Shown: positions 1 through 10,920, counted from the first letter of the stretch. The stretch: DNA of 64,000 bases from Mesostigma viride (GCA_009746045.1 RPFO01001959.1:1-64000), one strand, 5' to 3'. The notes: generated by a model from the letters alone, not told the origin. Numbers and translations: made by a program.

Positions 1-612
1 AGTTACTTTGCCTACCATCAGAATATTGGACCCTGACAGGCACAGGGTGAGGAAGGACTGGCAAATGCAGTTCCTGCAAAGGGAAGTGGAAATGTAGTTC
101 TTACTGCACCAGAGTCAATCATGAAGAGACATAAAGGCTGAGCCAAAGGGACTGGCACGTTCAGCAGCCTACTAGCTTGAAACTTCAAAAGCTGACTGGG
201 AATAGGAGGGCCCAATGAGGTGGCAGAATCAGAGGCAACAGGTTGTTCACAGGGCGAACATGCACAGCAGGCAAACCAGTTAACTCCCAGCTGGACGTAG
301 TCCTGGGGGCTCCACTAGCTTTTTTGGCAACTCAGGGGGGTGATCTGAAGACGAGCCCCAACTGGAAGCTGCACCTGCTGCTCCTCTAGGTTGTCCTCCT
401 CCCTTCCATCCTCCTCCTCCGCTAGAAGATGCCACAGGCGTTGACCATCCTCCGTCTGTCTTGTCTGCTGAAGTCCCTGGGCTTGAATGGTCCCTGCCCG
501 ATGCCTGAAAGTTGGGTCTGAACCCAGGCTGCATCCTGTGGTCGCTCTGGTTCACCCCGGGAGGTAGGAGGGATGGTCTGGCGGTGAATGGAAGCACCCC
601 TTGGGGACCTTG
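1..612 (-). pseudogene. 3' part of a disrupted minus-strand retrotransposon Gag region
   Basis: This piece continues the minus-strand Gag region seen at 15195-16656. Removing the copia-like insertion (613-15194) and one copy of its CCTTG duplication rejoins the two. The joined minus strand reads from a CCHC-like knuckle into a Pro/Gly/Ser/Arg-rich low-complexity stretch (about 300-612) and then stops. Frames change several times, so this copy is not an intact gene. No protease or RT is visible before the window edge; the rest of the element, including its 3' LTR, must lie to the left. The assignment rests on continuity with the right-hand piece, since the low-complexity part alone is not diagnostic. 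Confidence 0.5.
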
Positions 613-1018
613 TGTTAGGGATATTATATCCACCTGGCCACAATATATCCCAGCCTGATTTATTTCTTGTTGGATTTATTCCATATGGACTGGGAATTTG
701 ATAGCTTTGATAAGCTAGGTGAATTGGGCTCATGAGCTGATCAATATTCATGTGCCATAGTCCTATACTTGGACATGGATGACTTGTAACCTGAGTCAGC
801 CTAGTAGCATCACGTATTTGATTGACAAGTGGTGCTATGGCCTATTGGACAAGTGTTTGGTCCATGAGCTGACAAGTGTTGGCAGCTCATGATGACACAT
901 GTTATCACTTACATGATGACAAGTGGGTAGACTCATTGCATGACACTTGTCACTCCAAGGAGAAGAGATGTGTCACTTTATTAATCATGTTATGTGGCAC
1001 ATTATTATGTAGACACTT

Positions 1019-2262
1019 TGTCACGGACGCGAGCTATGTCATCCGGGCGGCGCCCACTATGCACAAGACGGTGACGTGCGCAAGGAATTTGTTTTCTACG
1101 CATTTTCGACAAAGGCTAGTGACCGGGGGGGACACTAGCACTTGCAGCATAAGAGCGGCGAAAGTGTACGTGCACGCGCGCCGGGCCAGGCACAGCTGGG
1201 CGCGCAGCACTGACTTGAGCGGACGGCAGCACAAGTGCGCAGCGTCGAGAGGATCATACGCGTGTTAGTGGACAGCTGGAGCTGAAGCTGGACTGCTGGA
1301 CTTCAACAGCGCCGAGGCTATTGACAGGCCAGGTGTCTTTGTGGTGTAGAATAGCGGGTCACGTTATGAGGACTGGACAGAAAATGGAAAAGGACAATTT
1401 GCGGTGCGGAGCAGATCGCTGGAATGAATGCGAAATCGCTGGCAGCCCTACAAAGGGATTTTTCTAGAAAGGAACGATTAGACGCAATGTTTGCTGGGCC
1501 ACTCACACGCAAGGTGTGAGCGTGCAGATTGTCTGAAGGATATTATGCTTCGACCTTGCTGGACGTGACTCAATGTCGGACATTCCCAGGGACAGAAATG
1601 CCGGAGCTTCTAGGAGATGAGATCGGCAACAGGGTAGCAATTTAGATTTGTCGGGATGCCTTCCTGCTTTTGTTGGCATGTGTGGTAGAAAGCCAGGACG
1701 GCAACTGGAATGCGGTTTCTATTTGCATGGTTCAGGCAGCAAGATAGTTTTGGCATTCCTGGCTGGACTGACAAGTGTGGCGTGTGTCATGCGTGTGGCA
1801 TGACGACTGGTTTGGTTCATAGTCGAAGAGGATCTCACGCAGCGTGTAGTCTCTTCGAGTCTCTCGTTAGTGGCCTTCGTGTTTCTCCTTTCCTTGGGAG
1901 CAAGGCCGGTAGCATGTCATGGAGCGCTGCCTAACTGCGGGCTCGTGAGCATGGAGTGCATCGATATTGAGACTATCAACGTGTTGTAATTGTATTAACT
2001 TTCTCAATAAATTCCGCATGTGCGGCTTCATCATCAGACTGTGCAAAGTGTGTGTTGTGAAAGCATTGTTCTATAGCAGGGGAGGCAAAAGCACCCTCTT
2101 GCACCATCATATTGTCGCAATTAGAGTAGTTGGAGCGTCTAGCTAACGCCCCAGCAAGGATATTCAAAGGCGGCACGCGACGGTACACAAGGGGATCAAG
2201 AAGGTGGTCATCAGGCACGAGGGACAGTTCCTTGTCCTCGGCTGAGAGCCCTCTTTTCATTA
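1019..2262 (+). repeat. Terminal repeat A1 of the Ty3-like element
   Basis: It matches A2 (9671-10920) at about 99 percent from TGTCACGG through TTTTCATTA. It is followed at 2263 by unique internal sequence (CTCGAAGAG), not by the 142-bp B segment that follows A2. I see no TGG-type tRNA primer site right after it. Confidence 0.9.
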
Positions 2263-2534
2263 CTCGAAGAGACTAGCTCCATCTGCAAAGGAACATTTTC
2301 ATTTCAGCAAAGAGAGACGGTGTGCAGTTTTCTGGGGAAGACTAGCACACATAGTGGCCTGATCAACCATTAAGTCTTTCAGATTAGACCGTTGCTACTT
2401 GGTAGTGGTTGTGGCAGTTTATGTCATATCACACTAGGTCGGTCACAGCGTTTTTGGCAAGCCACGCAGGCTGTGCCAACACGGGCGTCGACACCGACGG
2501 GCAGGAGCTCTCCAGGGTCGATACCACCATCAAC

Positions 2535-3640
2535 ATGTCAGGAACTGACCCCACAGCATCAGGCAGTGGTGGGTCAGCGCCGGCAGCTACGGGCGGTCAA
2601 GCAACTGACCCGCCCAGCGGTCGTCTCGGCACTAGTGCGGACACCGCTTTGTTAGGTAATGGAGCGCCTTCCCTTTCTTCGGCAGGGGACGGTGGTGCTC
2701 TTACCCAAGTGCTGCGCCTGCTGCAAGAGCAAGCGGCAGAGCTGGCGGCACTCCGAGCTCAGCAAGCGACGCAGTTATCGCAACAGGCGACGCTTGTTGA
2801 AGAAACTGTGCGACTTGCTTTGGAGCGCGCGGAATCTACGGCTGAAGCGAGGCGTGCTACGGAGCGCGCTGAGCAACGGCGGCAGGAGGAGGCAACCACG
2901 GAAGCTGCACGCGCCTGCCAAGCTGCGGCCCAACGCGACGCCGAGGCCAGGCAGGCTGCCGACGAGGAGGCCGCTGCCGAGGAAGCGCGGCGACATGAGG
3001 CGCTGCGTGACCAACGCGGACACTTCGACGAAGAGCGCAGTGGGACAGGTCCACTACGCAACGTTGAGCCCAGTCAGCCACGCGTCGGACCAAGCGGTCA
3101 ACGGCGGGGCGACGGGGAAATGGCGCAGGATGACGAGCTGCAGCCGAACGTCGGTCGGGTAGGCACCCGGTCGACTGCCGACGCATCTTATACGCTGGGG
3201 GGGAACCTACGGGCACCCAACCAAGGCACGTTATGGTGGCGGCGGCAGTGGCTACGGTGGTCGGGGTCGCGGTGGTGGTCGAGGCGGAGGCGGTCGTCCG
3301 CCGTCATCGGATGGGACTCAGGAACCGCAGGGCGTGCAAGGCGCGCTGGGCGCACCCACCCCGTCACGCGGTAAATGTTACCTTTGCGACAAGGATGGGC
3401 ACCTTAGTCGCGAGTGTCCAAGCCGCTGCACGAAGCCGCATGGGGCAGACACGAAGTGGCACCTGATGAACAAGTGTCCAGCCGCGGGCATCAAGACGGT
3501 CCACTTCGCCGAGATGGCGGGCAAGACCGACTCGATGGAAGCCCAGGTGGCTGCCATCAAGCATGGTGAGGAGGCGACGGCGCCCCCCAACCAATTCGAC
3601 GGTGTACCGGGAGGACCCATTCTGGGCGCCCATGCCGGGT
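2535..3640 (+). pseudogene. Gag of the Ty3-like element (coiled coil, RGG box, CCHC knuckle), frameshifted
   Basis: The likely start is the ATG at 2535 (MSGTDP). The N-terminal part is a long Ala/Glu/Arg/Gln-rich coiled coil (about 2710-3040). A single-base frame change in the seven-G run at 3197-3203 leads into a Gly/Arg-rich RGG segment (3203-3310), then the zinc knuckle CYLCDKDGHLSREC (CX2CX4HX4C, about 3376-3417). The frame then changes again near 3600 into the protease ORF. Gag packages element RNA; the RGG and CCHC parts would bind nucleic acid. No conventional capsid fold is recognisable by eye. Either the copy has decayed or the G run is miscalled; dropping one G would make coil, RGG and knuckle continuous. 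Confidence 0.75.
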
Positions 3641-5524
3641 GACGTCGAGATCAACGCTGCGGAGGCTACCAAAGGCAAGCAGGCACGCAGCCCGCTTTCT
3701 TTTCAGCAGGCACCCATGTTGCCTGCCGGGCAGTTGCCCGCGTCCTTTTCCATGCCGCTGGCTGGGGTGCAATCTGCTTTTGAGCATGCGAACCCTGCTG
3801 GGCTGGAGCAGCGTAGGCGATTGGCGCCTGTGTACCCAATGCCGTTCATTGTGGACGTACCCATGTTTTCAGCACGGCAGGTGGTCGACACCTTCGGGCA
3901 GAAGGGGGTTGAGTGGCTGGGGTCGGTTGTGTCCGAGATCCAGTTGTTCGCAGATGGGCATGATGTGCGCACCTTGCGCAATTCTGAGTCCGTCACCTAC
4001 GGGCGTCAGCCGGTAGAAGCCGCAGTGCCCGTGGTGCAAGCGGGAGTGGTCAGCACAAGTAGCCAGCAGCGCACTAGTGCAGTTCCCCAGGTTCCCACGG
4101 TGGTTCCATACCCCAATGGTGAGCCGTCCATAGCGTTCCAAGCAGTTGGAGCCTGTGGAGATGTATGGAGCGACATGGTGACATGTCCGTTGGTTGGCGC
4201 AGTCAAGCTTGATAGCGGTGCTCAGCCGCTAGTCATCAGCACAGACTTGGCCACCATGCTGAACCTGACCTACGAGAACGGTGGCTTAGTGGAAAGCCCC
4301 GTGTCTGTGTCAGGTTGGCAGGGTCCGGCTAGTAAGCCGTACGCTATGACGGCGGTTAAAGTCAACGTGATTTTCAATCCGTTGCGCGCCTCTAGCATGA
4401 CCACCGTGTCCGCGTATGCGCTGGTGGTCAACAAGTGTGGATATTCCGCACTACTCGGGGTGGATGTCCTTGCTCGCGCCATGGTTCAGGTGGACTATAG
4501 GGCGGAGGAGGCATCTTACATCCCTGATTGGGATGGGGCTGGCCTGAAGCGGGCCAGTGTGCCGGTCTCATGCTTCAGTTCTTCAGCCGGGGCTGCACGC
4601 CTCAACCCTTCCGCGGCTGCGGGCGTGGTGGAGGTCAGCATGGTGGAGGTACGGGCGGCGGGCTCATCGGCGTGGGACAAGCATCGGACGGTGCTGCCTC
4701 AGCCAACGGCGAGCATTGCCAAGATGCGCACGCAGTGGTCGCTGGATGCTGTGACGTCCACGCGGCAGCTGGCTATGCGCAAGCGGGTGACTGAAGCCGT
4801 CATCACCATTCCTCAGATGGCCAGCCATGGCCTCACTTTGGTGCAACCGGGTGTCTCGGAGGCCCAAGGTAATTTTTCTGCTGCAATCTTACCGCAGGCC
4901 CCTGATTTTGCCAAGGGTGCGGTAGTGTTGGAACTGTTTGCGGGGATCGGAGGGGGCATTGCAGGCTTTTTGGCCGCAGGCGGCGTGTGCCGTAAACTCA
5001 TCGCGGTAGAGCCATCGCACAAGGCGCGTCAGGTGTACTTCAGTCACTGTGGCGTGTTGTCGCGAGAGTATCCCGCGCAGTTTCCGCCATCAGCATGGCG
5101 TGACCCGTTTGGGGAATGTCCTCAAGATATCCGAGCCATCGGTGAGGTGCAGGTGCAGCAGTTGTTGCGCAGGCATCATGCCATCGACTTGGTAATTGCG
5201 GGTTGGGAGTGCCAGGGCCTGAGCCAGGCAGGGCAAGGGCGGGGGCTAGCCGATCCGCGTAGCGCGCTGTTCTGGGAACTGTTGCGTGTGGTGGGACTGT
5301 TGCAGTCGCGTCAGCCCCATCCGCCTGCGTATCTGTTTGAGAACGTTGTGGCGGGTGACAGCCCACATCAGGCGGTGCGGGAGGACTGGGCTACAATCGT
5401 GGCACTCCTGGGGGAGCCCATCGTGTGTGACAACGCAGGGCTGGGTGGGCTCACGCATCGTTTGCGTGCCTATTGGACCAACGTGGCGTGTGCGACCGGT
5501 GTGCAGGCGGTCTTGGGGCCGTAG
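3563..5524 (+). CDS. Retropepsin plus N-terminal two-thirds of a C5-cytosine DNA methyltransferase
   Basis: This long frame starts in overlap with the Gag frame. An aspartic protease lies near residues 205-320, with catalytic LDSGAQ at about 4208 and the flap-side ALLGVDVL at about 4450. From residue 450 comes a methyltransferase: motif I LELFAGIGGG (about 4927), motif IV with the putative catalytic Cys at residue 550 (5210-5212) in GWECQG, motif VI ENV at 5339-5347, and a motif VIII-like HRLRAYW near 5457. The frame stops at 5524 but the domain continues in the next ORF. The domain would transfer a methyl group from AdoMet to cytosine. The usual Pro-Cys is Glu-Cys here. It lies between protease and RT, so it is probably made as part of the polyprotein. 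Confidence 0.85.
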   Translation: MVRRRRRPPTNSTVYREDPFWAPMPGDVEINAAEATKGKQARSPLSFQQAPMLPAGQLPASFSMPLAGVQSAFEHANPAGLEQRRRLAPVYPMPFIVDVPMFSARQVVDTFGQKGVEWLGSVVSEIQLFADGHDVRTLRNSESVTYGRQPVEAAVPVVQAGVVSTSSQQRTSAVPQVPTVVPYPNGEPSIAFQAVGACGDVWSDMVTCPLVGAVKLDSGAQPLVISTDLATMLNLTYENGGLVESPVSVSGWQGPASKPYAMTAVKVNVIFNPLRASSMTTVSAYALVVNKCGYSALLGVDVLARAMVQVDYRAEEASYIPDWDGAGLKRASVPVSCFSSSAGAARLNPSAAAGVVEVSMVEVRAAGSSAWDKHRTVLPQPTASIAKMRTQWSLDAVTSTRQLAMRKRVTEAVITIPQMASHGLTLVQPGVSEAQGNFSAAILPQAPDFAKGAVVLELFAGIGGGIAGFLAAGGVCRKLIAVEPSHKARQVYFSHCGVLSREYPAQFPPSAWRDPFGECPQDIRAIGEVQVQQLLRRHHAIDLVIAGWECQGLSQAGQGRGLADPRSALFWELLRVVGLLQSRQPHPPAYLFENVVAGDSPHQAVREDWATIVALLGEPIVCDNAGLGGLTHRLRAYWTNVACATGVQAVLGP

Positions 5525-8016
5525 CAAGGCAGCATCCGAGTGTGTCTGCGGAGGTAGCATTGCCTTCCCACCTAGTCACGCAGAAGGTGGATAGCGAGGA
5601 TCGCCCACCGTATGCACGCGTCAACCGGGTCGGGAGCCCCATGTGTGCACTGCCGACCCTGGTCAGTTACCAAGGGTCGACAGCATACCGTGATCGGGGT
5701 AAGGGTCTCGTTTGGGACACTACCACCGGTCTGTTGGTGCAGCCACCCGCAGAATTTCGTGAGGCCAGCATGGGTTTTCATGTCGGGGCCTCGGCGCTGC
5801 CGGGCGTGCTCGAGAGTGAGCGCTGGTCTTTGATAGGCCAGGCTATGTCGGTGTTGCAGGTCGGGTATGTGCTGCTTGCATCGGTTGCCGTGCGCCAGTC
5901 TGGGGGGGCGTCCCCAGCCAATCCGCCTCAGCAGGTTGAGGCGCGCGCAGCCAAACTGAAGCGCCCTGCAGCGACGGGGACTTCATCAGCATGGGGGTGG
6001 CGTCTGCGACAGGTGTGGACTATCATTCTCATGACCGCCCTGCTGACCAGCACCGTGCTGGCCGGCGAGCCCACGCTGCATCGGGTAATACACCGTGCGG
6101 CACGCGAGGCTCCGGCGGTGGGTGTCACACCAGGTGTGGCAGCCTTTTCCTTGTTCCACGACGATGCGGCTAGGGCGCCGCATCTTGAGGCACATGCGGT
6201 AGCTGTGGGTGATCCCGCGGATACGCACCCCTGGGCTATTGGCGAACACCTTTCTGATGCGCAGCGCTCAGCCATGCTAAAGTGGCTAGGCACTGCAAGG
6301 GGGGCCTTCGCTTTCACAAGTGATGAACTGGGGTGTTTCAATGGTGGGACCATGCGTGTTCCATTGGACACTGACACTCCTTTGTTCCGACGCCAGCATC
6401 GCCTGAGTCAGGCCGAGTTGGATTTTGTAGCCGAGCAATGCAAGGAGTTAGAGGATGCCGGTATCATCAGGCAATCTTCCTCCAGCTATGCTGCTGCCGT
6501 TGTCGTTGCGCCCAAGAAGGACGCTATCACCGGGGCATGGACGGGTATGCGCATGGCCACCGATCTGCGGTTGCTGAATGCACACACACCCGTGGACCGT
6601 TACCCCATGCCACGTGTGGATGATGTCCTGGATAAGATATCTCCTCATGTGAAGTTTGTGTCCTCGCTGGACCTGCGTAGCGGCTTTCATCAGATCGCAG
6701 TTGCGCCGGAGGATCAGCGGAAGCTTGCATTCTGGGGGGGCGGCAATTTGTATGAGTGGGTGCGCATGCCCTTTGGGCACCGCAACGCTAGTGCTGTTTT
6801 CCAACGAGCTATGGACAAAGTGCTTGCAGGTCTTCCTTTCGCCGCTTGTTACATTGATGATGTAATCGTCTTTAGCGCGACATTTGAGGAGCACCTGGCG
6901 CACTTGGAGCAGGTTCGCTTGGCTCTCGAGGAGCATAATATGCGGCTGCACCCTGAGAAGTGCAAGTTCGCCCAGCGGACCCTCTCATTCCTTGGTCATC
7001 AGATTGTGCCGGGTGGCCGGACGCCTGATGCCGCCAAGGTCGAATCCATTGCGCAGGCCGCCGTACCCACGGATGTCTCAGGGGTGCGGGCGTATTTGGG
7101 TTTGGCTGGCTATTACCGAGGTTACATTGAGAACTTCAGCAGCAAGGTGAAGCCCTTGACCGAGTTACTCAAGAAGGGGTGCGTGTGGGCGTGGGGTCCC
7201 GCACAGCAACGCGCCATCGAGACAATCAAGCAGGAGCTCACGTCGGCACCGATTCTGCGCGCCCCTGACTATGCTTTGCCATTTGTGTTATATACCGACT
7301 GGTCCAAGGTAGGACTGGGTGCGGTCTTGGCGCAAAAGGATGGTGATGGGCGCGAGCACGTTATTGCTTATGCTAGTCGCAGCAACAACCCAGCGGAGAG
7401 CCGGTATTCTTCCTATGAGGGGGAGGCACTGGCTGTGGTGTGGGCCATCAAGCACTTTCGCCCGTATTTATTTGGGCGCGTGTTTACTCTGGTGACAGAC
7501 CACCAGCCGCTTCAGTGGCTAATGACCAACACCAACCTGACGGGTAAGCTCGCCCGATGGGCCATGATTATCCAGGAGTACCACATGACCATTGTGCATC
7601 GGGCCGGCAAGGACCATGTCAACGCCGATGTGCTATCCCGATACGCCATGCCTACCACTGTTGACCACACTGGAGCCCGGGCCATGGGTGCCGAGGGCTC
7701 GTCTGGTTCTGTGGTCTTTGTGAACGCTGCTGGGTATGCGGCCGACGATGAGGAGGAGGCGTGGTGGCGCAGTGTCGAGTACTCTGTGGCGGACTTCGGC
7801 ATCAGCGACGACCCGGTGCGGCCGTCGCCATTCACGCCATCCAAAGCTGTGTGCGCTATGGAAGAGGGTAGGTCTCTGTCCTTTGACATTGATCCTTCTC
7901 TGCAGCAGCTGATCGCTGTGCAGGCTCTCTTAGCGCGTAGCTCTCTTGCTGATTGCTACACCGCTGATATCTGGCTAGATGGTCGAGTTTGGAGCAAGTG
8001 CAGGGTGCTGTCTTGA
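5473..8016 (+). CDS. C-terminal methyltransferase part, reverse transcriptase and RNase H
   Basis: The frame overlaps the previous ORF by about 50 bases and is offset as for a -1 shift. Its first 130 residues complete the methyltransferase: a target-recognition-like region, MGFHVG (about 5769, resembling the MGFP motif) and GQAMSVLQVGYVLL (motif X-like, about 5840). A hydrophobic segment near 6005-6065 follows. RT comes next, with the SLDLRSGFHQI block (about 6664), the catalytic YIDD at 6850-6861 and the FLGH motif. RNase H starts at YTDWSKVGLGAVLA (about 7291), with the usual TDHQPL later. Domain order and motifs are typical Ty3/gypsy. The frame ends just before integrase, which continues in another frame. 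GGGG at about 5515 lies at the upstream junction. Confidence 0.88.
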   Translation: MDQRGVCDRCAGGLGAVARQHPSVSAEVALPSHLVTQKVDSEDRPPYARVNRVGSPMCALPTLVSYQGSTAYRDRGKGLVWDTTTGLLVQPPAEFREASMGFHVGASALPGVLESERWSLIGQAMSVLQVGYVLLASVAVRQSGGASPANPPQQVEARAAKLKRPAATGTSSAWGWRLRQVWTIILMTALLTSTVLAGEPTLHRVIHRAAREAPAVGVTPGVAAFSLFHDDAARAPHLEAHAVAVGDPADTHPWAIGEHLSDAQRSAMLKWLGTARGAFAFTSDELGCFNGGTMRVPLDTDTPLFRRQHRLSQAELDFVAEQCKELEDAGIIRQSSSSYAAAVVVAPKKDAITGAWTGMRMATDLRLLNAHTPVDRYPMPRVDDVLDKISPHVKFVSSLDLRSGFHQIAVAPEDQRKLAFWGGGNLYEWVRMPFGHRNASAVFQRAMDKVLAGLPFAACYIDDVIVFSATFEEHLAHLEQVRLALEEHNMRLHPEKCKFAQRTLSFLGHQIVPGGRTPDAAKVESIAQAAVPTDVSGVRAYLGLAGYYRGYIENFSSKVKPLTELLKKGCVWAWGPAQQRAIETIKQELTSAPILRAPDYALPFVLYTDWSKVGLGAVLAQKDGDGREHVIAYASRSNNPAESRYSSYEGEALAVVWAIKHFRPYLFGRVFTLVTDHQPLQWLMTNTNLTGKLARWAMIIQEYHMTIVHRAGKDHVNADVLSRYAMPTTVDHTGARAMGAEGSSGSVVFVNAAGYAADDEEEAWWRSVEYSVADFGISDDPVRPSPFTPSKAVCAMEEGRSLSFDIDPSLQQLIAVQALLARSSLADCYTADIWLDGRVWSKCRVLS

Positions 8017-8564
8017 CTCCTACTCCAGTCGATTGGACTCCTGCTCAGAAGGCGACGGAGTTGAACAGGGTGCAGCACAGGGCTGCAACCTATGGTTGGG
8101 AAGATGGGGTTTTGTACAAGCTGTTGGGCAAGCGTAGGGTGGTCGTCCCACCGCCTGACAAGCGCGTTGCTATAGTGCAGGCGTACCACGAGCGGTATGG
8201 TCACTTGGGTGGCAATCGCACGCTCAGCCTCGTACGGACCAGCTATTGGTGGAATAACATGCGACACACGGTGGCCCAGGTAGTGGCCAGCTGTGTCCCG
8301 TGTGCTCGAACCAAGGCTAACTTTAGCGCAGATCATGGTGCCAAGGAGCTGATGTCGCTTCCCATCAAGGGCTTGTTTTATCGCTGGCACGTCGATCTGT
8401 GCGGGCCGTTTCAGGAGAGCCCTGACGGCAACCTCTATGTCATGGTATGCGTGGAGAGCTTTAGCAAATGGGTTGAGTTGATCCCCATTGCTGACAAGCA
8501 TGCCGCTACCACAGCGAAGCATTTTGCGGACATCATACCAGGTTTGGGGCTCCCGCGGAGGTAG
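7989..8564 (+). CDS. Integrase N-terminal zinc domain and start of the DDE core
   Basis: This frame overlaps the RNase H ORF by 28 bases. It shows the HHCC zinc domain (H and H in HERYGHLGG near 8190, then CVPC near 8296) and the first catalytic Asp in WHVDLCGPF (about 8386). The frame is lost near 8545, at a GGGG run, just before the second catalytic Asp. Joined to the following ORF it makes a complete Ty3-type integrase. It would insert element cDNA, consistent with the 4-bp ACTT duplication at the ends. Confidence 0.85.
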   Translation: MEQVQGAVLTPTPVDWTPAQKATELNRVQHRAATYGWEDGVLYKLLGKRRVVVPPPDKRVAIVQAYHERYGHLGGNRTLSLVRTSYWWNNMRHTVAQVVASCVPCARTKANFSADHGAKELMSLPIKGLFYRWHVDLCGPFQESPDGNLYVMVCVESFSKWVELIPIADKHAATTAKHFADIIPGLGLPRR

Positions 8565-9499
8565 TCACGGACCAGGGTGGTGAGTTCAGGGGTGAGTTCC
8601 AGGAGTTGCTGGATGGATGTCTTATTGATCACCGTCGCACTTCTCGGGAGCATCCTCAGGCCAATGGTTTGGCTGAGAGATTGGTGCAGACCGTCAAGCA
8701 GGCGCTGCGCAAGTGGAGCCTGCAGGTGCCGGAGTCGGCCAGGTGGGATCGCGAGTTGGCATGGATTGCCATGGGTTATCGCATGTCTCCCCAGGAGTCT
8801 CTCGCTACCTTCTCCCCGTATTTCCTTCTGTTCGGGCGTAATCCTCTTTTGCCTACGGAGGCACAGGTTGCGCACCCCGAACCCATGGCCTTCGACAACG
8901 CTCAGCAATTTTTGGTTGAGGTGCTGGCCAGGGCAGAGACTTTTAAGAAGGTCATGCCCATCGCGATGAACAACTTGTTCATTGCTCAGCACAGGGACTC
9001 CCTGCGCTACGCTCAGCGCCGGGGGGGCACATACATGGCTCGCCAGCTGCGGTTTAGGCCAGGGCAGTATGTTTTCCTGCGCACTCAGCTGAAGCACACT
9101 TTGGATGTGGAGGCGGGGCCCACCATTTTGCGCATTGTGGCTATCAAACCATCGGGAGTGGCAATTTTGGAGGGCGCCGACGGGAGCCGTACGACTGACA
9201 ACCTCAGCAATCTCAGTCCCTGCTCGCTGCCCAATTTGGTCCACGACCTCCAACCGCACACGTCTCGCCGAGTCAAGGACGCCCAGTGTCAGGTTTGTCA
9301 CCGGGTCGATCAGGCGGAGTCCATGTTATTGTGTGATCAGTGTAACTGTGGTTGGCACATGCAGTGCTTGCAGCCAGTGGTCACCAGCATTCCGGAGGGG
9401 GATTGGTTTTGTCCAGTGTGCACCGCTGCGCAGTTTACCTCCCGCAGCTTGACTGCGGTCACCGCTGCCCTTGTCTTGGTACGATCGCTGTCTTCGTGA
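8563..9499 (+). CDS. Integrase catalytic core (second Asp, Glu) with C-terminal PHD finger
   Basis: This frame supplies VVTDQGGEF (second Asp, about 8567) and the catalytic Glu in ANGLAERLVQ (about 8665), then the usual FLLFGRNP block (about 8824) and a C-terminal region. A canonical C4HC3 PHD finger follows at about 9290-9421: CQVC, CDQC, GWH, C and CPVC with normal spacing. Ty3-type chromoviruses often carry a chromodomain at this position; here a PHD finger takes its place. PHD fingers typically read histone H3 tails, so targeting to particular chromatin is a reasonable inference. The ORF ends at 9499, about 20 bases before the purine tract. Confidence 0.87.
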
Positions 9500-9516
9500 T
9501 GGGGCCGGTCGCCAGC

Positions 9517-9527
9517 GAGGGGGGGAA
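9517..9527 (+). promoter_or_regulatory. Polypurine tract of the Ty3-like element
   Basis: GAGGGGGGGAA immediately precedes the first B segment. In a conventional element the 3' LTR starts right after this tract, which would make B1 the start of the reverse-transcription-defined LTR, not A2. Confidence 0.65.
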
Positions 9528-9668
9528 TCATGGGACAGGTCCTCGCCCACCCCACAGGGCATGCAGTTAAGGCAGGCACGTCAGCTCAGCTCATTTGGGT
9601 TTTACCAAATTAAGCTGAGTGGCCAGCCGCCATGGTGGCGCCGGAGATTGTGGCACGCAGACGCGACA
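9527..9668 (+). repeat. Segment B1 of the Ty3-like element
   Basis: This 142-bp segment from TCATGGGACAGG through GACGCGACA is repeated at 10921-11062. It is followed by GC and then A2, giving the palindromic junction GACAGCTGTC at 9665-9674. Confidence 0.9.
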
Positions 9669-9670
9669 GC

Positions 9671-10920
9671 TGTCACGGACGCGAGCTATGTCATCCGGGC
9701 GGCGCCCACTATGCACAAGACCGGTGACGTGCGCAAGGAATTTGTTTTCTACGCATTTTCGACAAAGGCTAGTGACCGGGGGGGACACTAGCACTTGCAG
9801 CATAAGAGCGGACGAAAGTGTACGTGCACGCGCGCCGGGCCAGGCACAGCTGGGCGCGCAGCACTGACTTGAGCGGACGGCAGCACAAGTGCGCAGCGTC
9901 GAGAGGATCATACGCGTGTTAGTGGACAGCTGGAGCTGAAGCTGGACTGCTGGACTTCAACAGCGCCGAGGCTATTGACAGGCCAGGTGTCTTTGTGGTG
10001 TAGAATAGCGGGTCAACGTTATGAGGACTGGACAGAAAATGGAAAAGGACAATTTGCGGTGCGGAGCCAGATCGCTGGAATGAATGCGAAATCGCTGGCA
10101 GCCCTACAAAGGGATTTCTTCTAGAAAGGAACGATTAGACGCAATGTTTGCTGGGCCACTCACACGCAAGGTGTGAGCGTGCAGATTGTCTGAAGGATAT
10201 TATGCTTCGACCTTGCTGGACGTGACTCAATGTCGGACATTCCCAGGGACAGAAATGCCGGAGCCTCTAGGAGATGAGATCGGCAACAGGGTAGCAATTT
10301 AGATTTGTCGGGATGCCTTCCTGCTTTTGTTGGCATGTGTGGTAGAAAGCCAGGACGGCAACTGGAATGCGGTTTCTATTTGCATGGTTCAGGCAGCAAG
10401 ATAGTTTTGGCATTCCTGGCTGGACTGACAAGTGTGGCGTGTGTCATGCGTGTGGCATGACGAATGGTTTGGTTCATAGTCGAAGAGGACTCTCACGCAG
10501 CGTGTAGTCTCTTCGAGTCTCTCGTTAGTGGCCTTCGTGTTTCTCCCTTTCCTTGGGAGCAAGGCCGGTAGCATGTCATGGAGCGCTGCCTAACTGCGGG
10601 CTCGTGAGCATGGAGTGCATCGATATTGAGACTATCAACGTGTTGTAATTGTATTAACTTTCTCAATAAATTCCGCATGTGCGGCTTCATCATCAGACTG
10701 TGCAAAGTGTGTGTTGTGAAAGCATTGTTCTATAGCAGGGGAGGCAAAAGCACCCTCTTGCACCATCATATTGTCGCAATTAGAGTAGTTGGAGCGTCTA
10801 GCTAACGCCCCAGCAAGGATATTCAAAGCGGCACGCGACGGTACACAAGGGGATCAAGAAGGTGGTCATCAGGCACGAGGGACAGTTCCTTGTCCTCGGC
10901 TGAGAGCCCTCTTTTCATTA
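9671..10920 (+). repeat. Terminal repeat A2 of the Ty3-like element
   Basis: It is the second copy of A1 with roughly ten small differences. It runs without spacer into B2 at TTCATTA/ATCATGGG. Confidence 0.9.

Noticed and set aside
1019-10920. Reading 1019-2262 and 9671-10920 as plain LTRs of an ordinary Ty3 element
   Set aside because: The ACTT duplication and CA end lie after the extra 142-bp segment (11062), and the polypurine tract lies before the other copy of that segment; plain LTR boundaries do not fit.
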